A stretch of 64,000 bases of DNA from JBBQVS01 sp038211295 (GCA_038211295.1 JBBQVS010000001.1:85989-149988), one strand, 5' to 3'. Numbered from the stretch's first letter, positions 25,391 to 34,744 are shown. The notes: a model not told the origin generated them from the letters alone. Made by a program: numbers and translations.

Positions 25391-25802
25391 GAAGGGTTCC
25401 TCCTATGAGATGCTGGTCGCACACAAATTATGCACGACGAACGGGAAAAGAACAGCACACAAGGGGAATTTCGCATCTTGTGGTATATCTGATGTACCAG
25501 TCAAAAGCCACGACGACACGACATTCACAAAACGACGCTTCATCGCCTCGGAGCAACGCTGCTCCTATTGGTAACGCGTGGGGATAGGAATGTTACCTTT
25601 GTACAACAGAGTATACCACAGAATTATGTCAAATGGAAGATGTATTTGCTCTAGTTACGCTTCGGTTTACTCCTCGTAATTTCTCACGGCTTTGCTGACC
25701 ACAAAAGCAGGTTTCCGATTTGTGCATCGTAGACGATGATGCCTGTTCATGCTTCTGAAACCTTGTTCTTCGCATAATCAGTAGGCGCAAGGTGAGCATA
25801 GA
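25391..25802. other. gene-poor gap with a small hairpin
   Basis: This 412-nt stretch has no convincing gene; two 60-64 codon frames lack ribosome binding sites and family signals. A 6-bp hairpin GGAGCA-acgc-TGCTCC (25550-25565) stands out but has no T tract. The promoter of the zinc protein gene should lie near 25400-25450. Confidence 0.4.
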
Positions 25803-25955
25803 TCAAATAGCAGGGAACCTCTGAGGGTAAGTATTGCTTTTAGCAACGACCTGTCTATGTGTGGAGGTAGCTTGAACATTATTCGCAATCCTGAGAATAA
25901 CAATCAGCGCAAGAATAACTGTGACGCCAACTATGGAGAGTTTCATAACATGCAT
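25803..25955 (-). CDS. small single-pass membrane protein, hypothetical
   Basis: A 50-aa peptide starting MHVMKLSIVGVTVILALIVI: a short head, one strong membrane segment, and a polar tail of about 28 residues. The frame is open from 26000, but the Met at 25955 has AGGAAAGGA about 10 nt upstream and gives a membrane-protein-like N-terminus. It could also be read as a signal peptide with a short secreted tail. No family recognised; the reading frame may not be expressed. Confidence 0.45.
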   Translation of the reverse strand: MHVMKLSIVGVTVILALIVILRIANNVQATSTHRQVVAKSNTYPQRFPAI

Positions 25956-26202
25956 AGCCCTAGTTCCTTTCCTAATACAGTTTAACAAATAGGGGCACAA
26001 ATGTAGAATAGGCCGCCAGTATTACCGTTGCCTCTAAATGGTGCGTTTAACCAGTGTCCGTATATCGGATTGTTACCAGAAGAATGTCTCTATATACTTC
26101 TGCCAGTATCCTCACGATAGTGAATGTTGTTATTATTCACATCTATATAACATATCTGTTAGAATTTATAAAGCATCTTGTAAATTTGTATTCACTTTTG
26201 CC

Positions 26203-26490
26203 TTATTGACCCTCAACGAGTTCGCTTTTCGCCGCGGCCTCTTCCTGCTTGTGCTCCTCTGTTTCTACGGGCAGAGCGGGGAAGCGTGAGGTAAGTACAC
26301 TTCCGACAATCCACCCGACGGCTCCTAGCCCGACAGTCATACTCAACCATGCCAAAAGTATTGTGTTATATGCAACCCCAAATTGCGCGGCAAGCACGCC
26401 CGCGAGAATAATACCGAGGGAAAGCCCCACAGTGATGCCCATGAGACAACCGGGGTGGGCAAGGTTACGCCCACGTAATCGCTTCATCAT
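26203..26490 (-). CDS. two-helix membrane protein, hypothetical
   Basis: A 95-aa protein with a basic N-terminus (MMKRLRGRN), two membrane helices (about 15-38 and 44-66) and a Glu/Lys-rich cytoplasmic tail of about 25 residues. The positive-inside pattern supports a real membrane protein with both ends inside. No good ribosome binding site precedes the ATG pair. The two-helix hairpin recalls AtpI/AtpZ-type proteins, but no ATP synthase genes are near, so no function is assigned. Confidence 0.55.
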   Translation of the reverse strand: MMKRLRGRNLAHPGCLMGITVGLSLGIILAGVLAAQFGVAYNTILLAWLSMTVGLGAVGWIVGSVLTSRFPALPVETEEHKQEEAAAKSELVEGQ

Positions 26491-26768
26491 GATTCTTTGT
26501 TCTTATGTCCTTCTCTATATGTAATGGTGTTTATTGATAATAGCGCGTACTAAGAGAGTCGTCAAGGTGATTCCATTCATGCCATATCTACTTCTTCTGC
26601 TATAAGCAATATTTTGTAGATAGGTATTTCTGTATTGGTGACGCGTGTATACTAGAAATGTGAGTGGTTGATGAGAGTCAAAAACAAAAAAAGATCGTTG
26701 AAGCCACTACTTTTCACTTTATTTGTAAAATATATAGTATATGCACATTTTGAAAGGATATCTCTATC

Positions 26769-26954
26769 ATGGCAAAAATCGCACCTATTCAGGCAGCTAT
26801 CGCAGAAAAAGTTGGACATATCACTCTGACAGAAGAGAAGACAAACTCGAAGGGACGCAAAACTCTATTCATCGTTGTCCCCGTTGTTGTAGCAACAATC
26901 GCGGCAGTTTCGTTTTTCGTCGCGCGTCGTCTTCGCAGTACATCTGGATTCTAG
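26769..26954 (+). CDS. small single-pass membrane protein, hypothetical
   Basis: A 61-aa protein: a polar N-terminal half (about 30 residues, many Glu and Lys), one membrane helix (about 33-51, LFIVVPVVVATIAAVSFFV) and a short basic end RRLRST. AAGGA lies 11 nt before the ATG, and a strong terminator follows the stop by 13 nt, so it looks like a complete small transcription unit. The basic residues after the helix suggest an N-out, C-in orientation. Function unknown. Confidence 0.65.
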   Translation: MAKIAPIQAAIAEKVGHITLTEEKTNSKGRKTLFIVVPVVVATIAAVSFFVARRLRSTSGF

Positions 26955-26967
26955 TATCTCTATCACC

Positions 26968-27016
26968 AAAGAGGCCAGCGCGAAGTGTGTACTTCACGCT
27001 GGCCTCTTCTTTTTTT
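26968..27016. terminator. bidirectional terminator between a small membrane protein gene and the P450 gene
   Basis: A long stem, AGAGGCCAGCG.GAAG (from 26970) with CTTC.CGCTGGCCTCT (to 27007), is flanked by AAA on the left and a run of T on the right (27008-27016). It ends inside the P450 stop codon region. Confidence 0.88.
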
Positions 27017-28394
27017 ACTTGCTGTCACGGCGATGCACTACCATATTTACGCCATACTTTGGGCGTATCGTGATGTTTTTTGCCGGGTCTGGTTCAATCT
27101 GTTGGCCTGGCACAAGCTCGAATGTAACACGCTGTGCAAGTGCCGCGAGCAAAAGCTGTCCCTCCATCATCGCGAAATGGTTGCCGATACAGATGCGTGG
27201 GCCGGCTCCAAATGGCATGTAGGCATGACGTGGCAACTTCTTTTCGTTTACTGGCGTAAAACGTTCGGGGTCAAATTTTTCTGGCTCTGGAAAGAAATCA
27301 GGGCGACGGTGCAAGGTGTAAGATGAAATAAACACAATATCCGATTTCCGCACAGAATAGCCAGTAACATCTACGTCACGCAAGGGTGCACGTGAAGTCG
27401 CATATGCTGGCGGGTAAAGCCGCAGCGTCTCTTTGAATACCTGTAAACAATAGGGGAGACGTGCAAGATCGGCATAGGTTGGGGCGCGACCCTGCAAGAC
27501 GCTATCAACCTCTGTTTGTACCTTTTGGTAAATGGCAGGGTGTGATGCCAACAAGTACCATGTCCATGCAAGTGCGGTAGCTGTAGTTTCATGACCGGCA
27601 CCAAAAAGCGTCAACGCTTCGTCAATAACCTGCTCATCACTCATGGGTTTCCCCTCTTCATCTTTGCTACAGAGCAAGACCGAGAGAAAGTCGTTACGCT
27701 CCTGCGCCTCAGCGTGTCGCTTTTCGATCAACTTCTGAATTCGGCCACGCAGCACTGCTATCGCCTCGCGGGTGTGCTTATTGCGCTTCGTGGGCCAACT
27801 TAACGAGAGCGGCATAAGCTGTGAGAGGTTATGACTGACGTGCGATAATGTGGTCGTCATTGCCTCCCCCAGTTCATCGGTTTCTGTAAAAACATCGGCA
27901 TCAAAAAGCACTTTGCCAATAATGCTCATTGTGAGATTGGTCATTTCACGGCTGACATCAAGTGTTTCCTCTTGCCGCCACTCCCTCTGAATAAGTTCGC
28001 TGTAGTGCGCCATTGTATCAGCGTAACTTATAATGTGGCGTGGTTGAAATGATGGTGCCATAAGCTTACGCTGCCGCCGATGAATGTCTCCTTCGCTGAC
28101 AAAAAGGCCGTTCCCGACAACAGGACGGAACGCGTTGTGAATTGCTGCCCCTTTATCAAAGTCGTCTGCGTGTTCCACAAAAATGCTCTGCACAGCTTCA
28201 GGCGTGTTGAAAAAGATGACGCGGAAGGGGCCAAAATGGAAGCTTCCAACGTCTCCACATTGACGTACCACACGCAAATATAGGTTGAGACGGTCTCTTG
28301 TATGCTCTGATAAACTACCGACGAGTGGAAGTTCCGCGATGTGAGGAATGACTTTTGCTGGTTGTTTGGGAGTCTCTATTGTTTGAGTTGACAC
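27015..28394 (-). CDS. cytochrome P450
   Basis: A 459-aa soluble P450 with the I-helix oxygen-activation motif GAGHETTA (about 256-263), the K-helix ExxR in KETLRLYPP (about 316), the PERF-like DPERFTPVN, and the heme-ligand loop FGAGPRICIG (Cys about 404). It uses O2 and electrons from separate redox partners to hydroxylate an organic substrate. No ferredoxin, ferredoxin reductase or biosynthetic cluster is adjacent, so the substrate is unknown; fatty acids, terpenes or xenobiotics are all possible. The region around residues 1-60 lacks a membrane anchor. It appears monocistronic. Confidence 0.95.
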   Translation of the reverse strand: MSTQTIETPKQPAKVIPHIAELPLVGSLSEHTRDRLNLYLRVVRQCGDVGSFHFGPFRVIFFNTPEAVQSIFVEHADDFDKGAAIHNAFRPVVGNGLFVSEGDIHRRQRKLMAPSFQPRHIISYADTMAHYSELIQREWRQEETLDVSREMTNLTMSIIGKVLFDADVFTETDELGEAMTTTLSHVSHNLSQLMPLSLSWPTKRNKHTREAIAVLRGRIQKLIEKRHAEAQERNDFLSVLLCSKDEEGKPMSDEQVIDEALTLFGAGHETTATALAWTWYLLASHPAIYQKVQTEVDSVLQGRAPTYADLARLPYCLQVFKETLRLYPPAYATSRAPLRDVDVTGYSVRKSDIVFISSYTLHRRPDFFPEPEKFDPERFTPVNEKKLPRHAYMPFGAGPRICIGNHFAMMEGQLLLAALAQRVTFELVPGQQIEPDPAKNITIRPKYGVNMVVHRRDSK

Positions 28395-28596
28395 GCTTCT
28401 TTTTTCCTCTCAGTATGACAAAAAGTTCCAGTTTATTTTGCCCTGCACGAACACATTAGCAGATCGTAGTATACTTCTACAGCTTGCAGGGAGATGTCGT
28501 ACAATGCTAGTATCATAGTAATATTATACCTCGTTCTGGCTACTATATTGAGGAGTTTTCATCATAGCTATTCATAATACAACCATACAATTTCTC

Positions 28597-30012
28597 ATGG
28601 GTGCTGAGGATCGCCGCCGCCTTGAGGGCTTGCCCTGGAATCGTCCAATGGAAGAATGGGTGAGTCAGGGCGTGGAGGTACTCAATATTCGGCGTGGCGA
28701 CTCGCGCCACCCAGTCGTTTTTGTTGAGCGTGAGAAGGTACGCTACGCTCTTAAAGAGACAACGCCGCGCATGGCTGAACGTGAAATACGGAGCTTTCGC
28801 GAGATCGAGCGGCGCGGTATTCCAGCGTTGAGTCCAGTCGGTGTGGTTATTTCGCCTGCACCATCTATCGCGCTCGACGTACCAAAGCTTGGCGGCATCA
28901 CACAATATATCAATGGGGATAGGGGATACACGGTGACGCGGCTCGCACCTCGCGTTATTCCACATGTCTTGCTGTACCGTCTGCCGTTTACGCGACGCAC
29001 AAAGCAACGGCTTCTGTCAGCGGTTGCCGTTCTGATGATCGAGTTGCACGAACATGGTATCTACTGGGGCGATCCGTCGCTGGCAAATGCATTGCTGCGA
29101 ATCGATGGCAGAAGTATTCTCGCGATTATGGCGGACGCCGAAACTTCTGAACTGTTTTCCGGCCCCATTAGCGATGGGTTACGTGAGCAGGATCTGGCAA
29201 TGTTCGCGGAGTCGCTTTCCTGGCAAGCAGAAGACCTGCGTATCCTGCGAGGCTTGCCAGAGGATACCCAGGTTCTCGACGATGCAGACTTCCGTTACTT
29301 TGAGCAACGGTATCGTTGGCTCCGTCGCGAACACGCTCGCATGGCTGCCTCTTTGACTGACACGACACGGCAACAGGTACAACAATCGTTGCAGACACTA
29401 CACCATTGGGGCTTCTCGCTGCTAGGAACAACAGGCCATATTATCAAGCAACTAACAACGGTGCTTCCCGGCTGGCATCAACGCCGCATCTACGACTTGT
29501 TACACATCACGATTCCGCGTGTCTACGCACACCAATTTTACGATATGATTCTTGGGCATCAGGCCATCCTGTCGGCACGAGAAGGCCACGATGTAAGCTT
29601 AGAAAAAGCAGCGCAGAATTGGTATACACGCTACCACTTGCCTGCCATTCTGCTGCTCCGCCAGAATTTGACCACTGGCGAAGATCCAATGCAGGCATAC
29701 TTTGCCGTTATGCAACACAAATGGGACATGAGCCGCCGCGCAAAGCATGAGGTGCCACTCGAAGAGGCAATTCTGGACTGGCTGATGCAAAAAGCAGATA
29801 AAGGGACGCTTGGCACGGTTGACCCCGCGACCATCGCGACCTGGTGGACTGACCGCAAACCCGTTGCAGCAGCACTGGAGCCACCAGAGATCGAGAGCGC
29901 GGAATTAGAGCCATTGCTTTCGTCTGGCGAGAAGCCGCTTGTGCGCCTGCCTCAACAGGAGTTAGAGCAGAAGCTGCCAGAAATTTTAGACAAGGTACAG
30001 AATAAAGAATAG
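28597..30012 (+). CDS. DUF4032 protein with kinase-like N-terminal domain
   Basis: A 471-aa protein. The N-terminal part resembles lipopolysaccharide-kinase/InaA-type folds (VRYALKETTPRMAEREIRSF as the Lys-containing beta-strand and helix C; ELHEHGIYWGDPSLANALL as the catalytic loop; IMADAETSE in place of DFG). The central DUF4032 region follows (about 200-370). The family is common in Actinobacteria and Chloroflexota; its substrate is not known. Start is uncertain: ATG at 28597 has no ribosome binding site, while AGGAG at 28551-28555 sits 5-8 nt before in-frame ATC (28561) and ATA (28564) codons, and an in-frame TGA at 28549 rules out any earlier start. If those rare starts are used, the protein gains 11-12 residues. 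The C-terminal 60 residues are acidic. Confidence 0.82.
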   Translation: MGAEDRRRLEGLPWNRPMEEWVSQGVEVLNIRRGDSRHPVVFVEREKVRYALKETTPRMAEREIRSFREIERRGIPALSPVGVVISPAPSIALDVPKLGGITQYINGDRGYTVTRLAPRVIPHVLLYRLPFTRRTKQRLLSAVAVLMIELHEHGIYWGDPSLANALLRIDGRSILAIMADAETSELFSGPISDGLREQDLAMFAESLSWQAEDLRILRGLPEDTQVLDDADFRYFEQRYRWLRREHARMAASLTDTTRQQVQQSLQTLHHWGFSLLGTTGHIIKQLTTVLPGWHQRRIYDLLHITIPRVYAHQFYDMILGHQAILSAREGHDVSLEKAAQNWYTRYHLPAILLLRQNLTTGEDPMQAYFAVMQHKWDMSRRAKHEVPLEEAILDWLMQKADKGTLGTVDPATIATWWTDRKPVAAALEPPEIESAELEPLLSSGEKPLVRLPQQELEQKLPEILDKVQNKE

Positions 30013-30037
30013 GGCAGCAGCATTGATGCTGCTACCC
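30012..30037 (-). terminator. probable recA terminator hairpin
   Basis: GGGCAGCAGCAT (30012-30023) pairs with ATGCTGCTACCC (30026-30037) with one mismatch. On the minus strand the stem is followed by the T-rich TATTCTTTATTC. It overlaps the DUF4032 stop and lies 26 nt past the recA stop. Confidence 0.5.
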
Positions 30038-30063
30038 CATATGTCCACTAGAGGGGAAAGAGG

Positions 30064-31188
30064 TTATTCTTCGGCTTCGAGAATGTCCGCTTCTGCCTCT
30101 TCTGTTTCCTCTACCGCTTCGACTTCGCCTGTCTGGAACGATGTGATATTGCCGCGAATTTGCTCTTCGATGGCACTGGCAACGTCGGTATTCTGCCGCA
30201 AAAACTCTTTCGCGTTTTCTCGGCCCTGTCCAAGACGAATATCGCCAATCGTAAACCATGCGCCACTCTTCTTGACCAGACCCATTTCCAGACCGAGGTC
30301 AATCAGGCCACCCTCGCGCGAAATACCTTCGCTATACATGATGTCAAACTCAGCGGTCTTGAATGGTGGGGCAACCTTGTTTTTGATGACGCGCACGCGT
30401 GTGCGATTGCCTACCACATCCTGGCCTTGCTTGATAGAGTCGGTGCGGCGAATGTCCAGACGCACCGAGGCGTAGAACTTGAGTGCCTTGCCGCCGGCAG
30501 TCGTTTCAGGATTGCCAAACATAACACCAATCTTCTCGCGCAACTGGTTGGTGAAGATGACGGCGGTATGCGAGGTACTGATGGCTCCAGTCAACTTACG
30601 CAGTGCCTGGCTCATCAAACGGGCCTGTAAGCCCACGTGTGAGTCGCCCATCTCGCCCTCGATTTCGGCGCGTGGTGTGAGAGCCGCAACGGAGTCGATA
30701 ACAATTACGTCGATAGCATTGCTGCGAACCAGTGAGTCCACAATCTCCAATGCTTGTTCGCCAGTATCTGGCTGTGAGATGAGCAGGTTATTGGTATCCA
30801 CACCACACTTGCCCGCGTAGACGGGATCAAACGTATGCTCGGCATCGACAAAAGCGGCGTAGCCACCCGCACGCTGCACACTGGCGATAATGTGTTGGCA
30901 GAGGGTGGTTTTACCAGAGGACTCAGGGCCATAAATTTCTGTGATACGTCCCTTTGGAATACCGCCGATACCCAGTGCAAGGTCTAGTGAGATAGAGCCG
31001 GTTGGAATTGCTTCAACGTGAACTTTCGCTGCCTCACCCAGTTTCATGACCGCACCTTTTCCAAAGCGGCGTTCAATCTGTGAGAGAGTGAGTTCAATGG
31101 CTTTTTCGCGATCAGTCATGGCGGGTGAGTTCGCGCTTATCGCGCTGCGGTCTACTGCCGCAGCTTTTTCTTTTTTGCTTACTGCCAT
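30064..31188 (-). CDS. recA: recombinase RecA
   Basis: A 374-aa RecA. Walker A is GPESSGKTT (about 90-98), Walker B is VIVIDSVAAL (about 164-173), the L2 region carries TNQLREKIGVMFGNPETT, and the C-terminal acidic tail ends EADILEAEE. RecA forms filaments on single-stranded DNA, drives homologous pairing and stimulates LexA self-cleavage. The N-terminus has an extra 20 or so residues rich in Ala and Ser before the conserved ALTLSQIERRFGKG-like start. It is a single gene with its own terminator. No recX follows. Confidence 0.98.
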   Translation of the reverse strand: MAVSKKEKAAAVDRSAISANSPAMTDREKAIELTLSQIERRFGKGAVMKLGEAAKVHVEAIPTGSISLDLALGIGGIPKGRITEIYGPESSGKTTLCQHIIASVQRAGGYAAFVDAEHTFDPVYAGKCGVDTNNLLISQPDTGEQALEIVDSLVRSNAIDVIVIDSVAALTPRAEIEGEMGDSHVGLQARLMSQALRKLTGAISTSHTAVIFTNQLREKIGVMFGNPETTAGGKALKFYASVRLDIRRTDSIKQGQDVVGNRTRVRVIKNKVAPPFKTAEFDIMYSEGISREGGLIDLGLEMGLVKKSGAWFTIGDIRLGQGRENAKEFLRQNTDVASAIEEQIRGNITSFQTGEVEAVEETEEAEADILEAEE

Positions 31189-31560
31189 ATGGTGTTACAG
31201 GATGTGATGCCGCGAGGGGCCTCGTCCTCCTGCATTCCTCCTTTTGTGGTACATGCTTCCCAGAAGGGAACAATGTTTCTCAATAAATGTAGTGAGGCAC
31301 AAAGGATGCATATGGCAAAGGAGATAAGGGAAACAAGGTCTTTTGCCTGGTTTCTGCCAATGCATTCCGATACGTCTCGCATACTAGTGCTTTCCTACGT
31401 ATCTATTCTTTGACAAGGGTGAGAAGTCGGAAATAGGGGCAGGTGCTCTCTTGCCTGCTCTATTGCAATAGAACAATTGTACCATAGAGTTTTTCGCGTG
31501 TCAAGCGTAGTAGAGAGACGCCAACCAGCGTCTCTGCAAGTGGTTGGCGTCTCCCCAACA
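31189..31560. other. intergenic gap between recR and recA
   Basis: This 372-nt gap holds the recR terminator hairpin at its left edge and the recA promoter region at its right. The near-palindrome GGGAACAATGTTTCTC (31266-31281) lies about 80 nt upstream of recA. It resembles half-sites of Gram-positive LexA boxes, but its spacing is off by one. No gene is supported. Confidence 0.45.
31515..31553 (-). terminator. probable terminator of dnaX-ybaB-recR
   Basis: A perfect 13-bp inverted repeat, GAGACGCCAACCA (31515-31527) and TGGTTGGCGTCTC (31541-31553), starts 8 nt past the recR stop. The following minus-strand sequence has only a weak T tract. Confidence 0.6.
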
Positions 31561-32169
31561 CTACATTTCACGACGCCCTTCGAGCGCACGGCGTAGCGTT
31601 CCCTCATCAGCATATTCAAGGTCGCTCCCGTTTGAGAGGCCACGTGCAAGCGCGGTAATATGCAACTCTGGCTTGCCAACGGTGGCGAGTTCGAGTTTGA
31701 CGTGACCAGCAGTCATGTCGCCAAGTAGCCCTGGATTCATCGCAAGAATGATCTCGCGCACATCACTTTGCTCAACGCGTCGTACCAATTCGCTGATACG
31801 CAGGTCTTTGACGCCAATACCATCCATCGGTGAAACGCGCCCATGCAAAACGTGATAGAGACCTTTATACACACCCGTCTTTTCTAGCGCGATCAGGTCC
31901 AATGGTTCCTCTACAACACAGATAATGCTCTGGTTACGACTGGAATTGTTACAGATCGCACACGGATCGGTTTCCGTGATGTTGAAACACCGTGAGCAGT
32001 AGATGATACTCTCTTTAACGCGTATGATAGCTTCCGCCAGACGCCGTGCCTGATCGGTGGGACTACGCAGCACGAAAAAGGTTAAGCGTTGGGCCGTCTT
32101 CACGCCAATACCTGGAAGTTTAGAAAACTCTTCGACCAGTGCCGCGACTGGTGGTGCAATATCGCTCAT
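31561..32169 (-). CDS. recR: recombination mediator RecR
   Basis: A 202-aa RecR with helix-hairpin-helix (FSKLPGIGVKTAQRLTFFVL, about 15-34), a C4 zinc finger (CSRCFNITETDPCAIC, about 58-73), a Toprim domain (ICVVEEPLDLIALEKTGVYK, then YHVLHGRVSPMDGIG) and a C-terminal Walker-B-like part. RecR works with RecO and RecF to load RecA on gapped DNA. It starts 3 nt after the ybaB stop, and the order dnaX-ybaB-recR is widely conserved. Length matches the usual ~200 aa. Confidence 0.97.
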   Translation of the reverse strand: MSDIAPPVAALVEEFSKLPGIGVKTAQRLTFFVLRSPTDQARRLAEAIIRVKESIIYCSRCFNITETDPCAICNNSSRNQSIICVVEEPLDLIALEKTGVYKGLYHVLHGRVSPMDGIGVKDLRISELVRRVEQSDVREIILAMNPGLLGDMTAGHVKLELATVGKPELHITALARGLSNGSDLEYADEGTLRRALEGRREM

Positions 32170-32172
32170 GTT

Positions 32173-32469
32173 TTAGAATAGTCCTGGGATTTTTACGCCA
32201 CCCGTGACGTTGTTTGCCATCTTTTGCTGTGCATCGTTTGCTTTGTCGAAAGCATCCTTTGCTGCGGCACGCACCATCACTTCTAGCTCCACGATCTCGT
32301 CGGCACTAAATGCTTCGGGATCAATTTTCACGTCGGTAATTTCAAATTTGCCGGTCATAGTGATGGTTACAGCACCACCGCCGGCGGTTCCCTCAAACTT
32401 GGTGGCCTCTAACTCTTCTTGCATCTTGACCAATTTTTGTTGCATTTTCTGAATTTCGCGCATATTCAT
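32173..32469 (-). CDS. ybaB: YbaB/EbfC nucleoid-associated protein
   Basis: A 98-aa YbaB family protein: an N-terminal helix (MREIQKMQQKLVKMQEELEA), then a central beta sheet with the GTAGGGAVTITMTGKFEITDVKI pattern, and a C-terminal helix with AAAKDAFDKANDA. It forms dimers that bind DNA and often shares an operon with dnaX and recR, as here (18 nt after dnaX, 3 nt before recR). Two Met codons at the start (residues 1 and 3) are both possible; the first is used. Confidence 0.95.
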   Translation of the reverse strand: MNMREIQKMQQKLVKMQEELEATKFEGTAGGGAVTITMTGKFEITDVKIDPEAFSADEIVELEVMVRAAAKDAFDKANDAQQKMANNVTGGVKIPGLF

Positions 32470-32487
32470 GAAGTGCTATTCCTCTTT

Positions 32488-34662
32488 CTACTGATACTTT
32501 GGTTCAACTTCTTTAATGTTCGCCTTGAACGTTCGTATGACTTCTTTTACGACAAGATCGTTTTTTGCCTTCTTTTCGAGAACATCACGCATCGTTTCAC
32601 GCGGCACCTCGTCCTCTAGTGCATCCTGCGGCTGCGTGTTTCCAGCTACAGGTTTCTCACTAGTAGTATTCTCGCTCACATCCCGCGTTCTGGCAAGCGG
32701 GGAAGCGGTGTTCTTTGGCGGCGTAAGTTGCACCGTAGTGGAAGCCGCCTGCGGGGGCCTCTGCTGTTCCGTCGGTCTAGGCGATGTTGGGACGGGTGCG
32801 GTTCCCGTTAGTTCGCGATACGGGGGCCTCTGCGATTGCGTCGCTACGCCAGAATTCGCGACTCGTCCATTCGTATTTTGCAGCGGAGGTGGCGGCAATG
32901 GAATAATCGCTTGCCCCGGTGGGAGTAGCCGAACCTGGCATTCTTGCTCAAGTTCTATTTTCAGTGCCCACTCGATGGATATACGCCGCTCTTCCTTTTG
33001 TAGAGTATCATAGTGAAACTTGCCCGATGCCTGTAACACAATCACAGGCATAGTATTAGTGCCTTCCACCGCTAGAATAGTATAGCCATTCAAGACGGCC
33101 TGAATCATACTACCATCTTTACGCGTCTTGACACGACGTTTAACCTCCTCCCACTTTTCCTTGATGTCCTCGACAGTAATCGCAGGTGCGGCGTTCTCTG
33201 AAACCTGCTCGACTATTACTGATTGCTCTGGTTGTACCTCTCGTTGCGGAACGGTAGAAAGAGCGGGGCGCGTTGGCGGCGCGACAGGTTCTTCATATTC
33301 ATCACTGTCATCCATAGGCAGGTCATCCCAATCTGGCAAACCGTCCGGTTTCCGTATCGGTACGGGTTGTTTCATGATGTTCACAGACTGCACTACCGGA
33401 GGGTGTTTCGGCTCTGGTGCCTGGACAGCTGACATAATTGGTGTGGGCGCAACAGGCGGTGGGGTGATCGTGCGCGTTGGCTCCTGTGAGTACACGGCAC
33501 GCAATGGAGGATTTATGGGTGCCGATGAAGTGTTACTTTGCTTCACCAGTTGAGCAGGAGCGGCTTGCCCGTTGCGGTGACGCGCAATACATGCTAAGAG
33601 AGCCAGTTCCAGACCCAACTGTGGTGTCCCTTGATTCTTCTGCATCAACTCATTTTGCGCGAAGACACGGGCGCAATCGGTCAACTCTTCAAGACTAAAG
33701 AACTGGGCGGTCTGTGTAATATCGCGTATCTCATCCTCAGTGCTATCAAGGATTTCCGCAATATTCGCTCCTGCACTGTGCAGCATCATCGCACGCATAT
33801 ACTCAGCGACCTGCATGTTAAGCTGTCGGAGGTCTGCTCCGGCCTCGACAAGTTCATGTACGAGGTACAAACCTGCGGCACTATCACAATTGGCGATGTG
33901 TGTAACAAACTTCTGAATCGCGCGGGGATCCGCGACTCCAAGCATGGTCTGCACCTTTGCTAGACTTATGTCGTGTCCAGAGTAGGCGATAGCTTGATCG
34001 AGCAAACTCAAAGCATCGCGCATTCCCCCCGCTGCCGCACGCGCAACCAACTCTGCGGCACCACGATCAATCGTGATTCGCTCTTCGCCTGCAATAAACA
34101 GAAGATGCTTGACGATTTCGCGCGTGGTGATACGTTTGAAATCGAAACGCTGGCAACGAGAGAGAACGGTAGGAAGCATCTTATGCACATCGGTGGTCGC
34201 TAGCACAAAGATAGCGTATTCTGGCGGCTCTTCTAGTGTTTTGAGCAGAGCGTTAAATGCTTCTACCGTCAGCATATGAGCTTCGTCGAGAATGTACACC
34301 TTGTACTTTCCCTCTGAGGGGCGAATCATAACCTTTTCGCGGAGTTCACGAATGCTATCGATACCACGATTAGAGGCCGCGTCTATCTCAATCACATTGA
34401 ACGAGTTGCCCGCCGTAATCTCACGGCACTGCTCACAGATGTTGCATGGTTCGCCATTCTGACGATTGGTGCAATTGAGCGTCTTGGCAAGGAGACGCGC
34501 CGTGCTCGTTTTACCAGTACCACGCGGCCCTGTGAATATGTACGCATGTCTAAGCTGGTTAGTATCGAGCGCGTTTTTGAGTGTCTCTACTATGGGTTCC
34601 TGACCCACGAGGTCAGAGAACGTTTGCGAACGCCATTTGCGGTACAGTGATTGTGAGGCCAT
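32488..34662 (-). CDS. dnaX: DNA polymerase III subunit gamma/tau
   Basis: A 724-aa clamp-loader subunit. The AAA+ domain begins LYRKWRSQTFSDLVGQEP, with Walker A GPRGTGKTS, a zinc module CTNRQNGEPCNICEQC, Walker B YILDEAHML and sensor 1 ATTDVHKM. Domain III follows to about 370, then a Pro/Thr-rich linker and a C-terminal tau-like region (IKEKWEEVKRRVKTRKDG). It loads the sliding clamp and couples polymerases to the helicase. The frame is open from 34704, but ATG at 34662 has GGGAG 8 nt upstream and matches conserved starts. No slippery A/T heptamer for a frameshifted gamma form was noticed. The SRP RNA gene lies directly upstream. Confidence 0.96.
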   Translation of the reverse strand: MASQSLYRKWRSQTFSDLVGQEPIVETLKNALDTNQLRHAYIFTGPRGTGKTSTARLLAKTLNCTNRQNGEPCNICEQCREITAGNSFNVIEIDAASNRGIDSIRELREKVMIRPSEGKYKVYILDEAHMLTVEAFNALLKTLEEPPEYAIFVLATTDVHKMLPTVLSRCQRFDFKRITTREIVKHLLFIAGEERITIDRGAAELVARAAAGGMRDALSLLDQAIAYSGHDISLAKVQTMLGVADPRAIQKFVTHIANCDSAAGLYLVHELVEAGADLRQLNMQVAEYMRAMMLHSAGANIAEILDSTEDEIRDITQTAQFFSLEELTDCARVFAQNELMQKNQGTPQLGLELALLACIARHRNGQAAPAQLVKQSNTSSAPINPPLRAVYSQEPTRTITPPPVAPTPIMSAVQAPEPKHPPVVQSVNIMKQPVPIRKPDGLPDWDDLPMDDSDEYEEPVAPPTRPALSTVPQREVQPEQSVIVEQVSENAAPAITVEDIKEKWEEVKRRVKTRKDGSMIQAVLNGYTILAVEGTNTMPVIVLQASGKFHYDTLQKEERRISIEWALKIELEQECQVRLLPPGQAIIPLPPPPLQNTNGRVANSGVATQSQRPPYRELTGTAPVPTSPRPTEQQRPPQAASTTVQLTPPKNTASPLARTRDVSENTTSEKPVAGNTQPQDALEDEVPRETMRDVLEKKAKNDLVVKEVIRTFKANIKEVEPKYQ

Positions 34663-34744
34663 ATGTGTAACTCCCGCCCTGCGTGTCCTTGTGACGGGCC
34701 GCAATCCAAGAACCCCTGAATAAGAGGAGAAATATGCAATGAGC

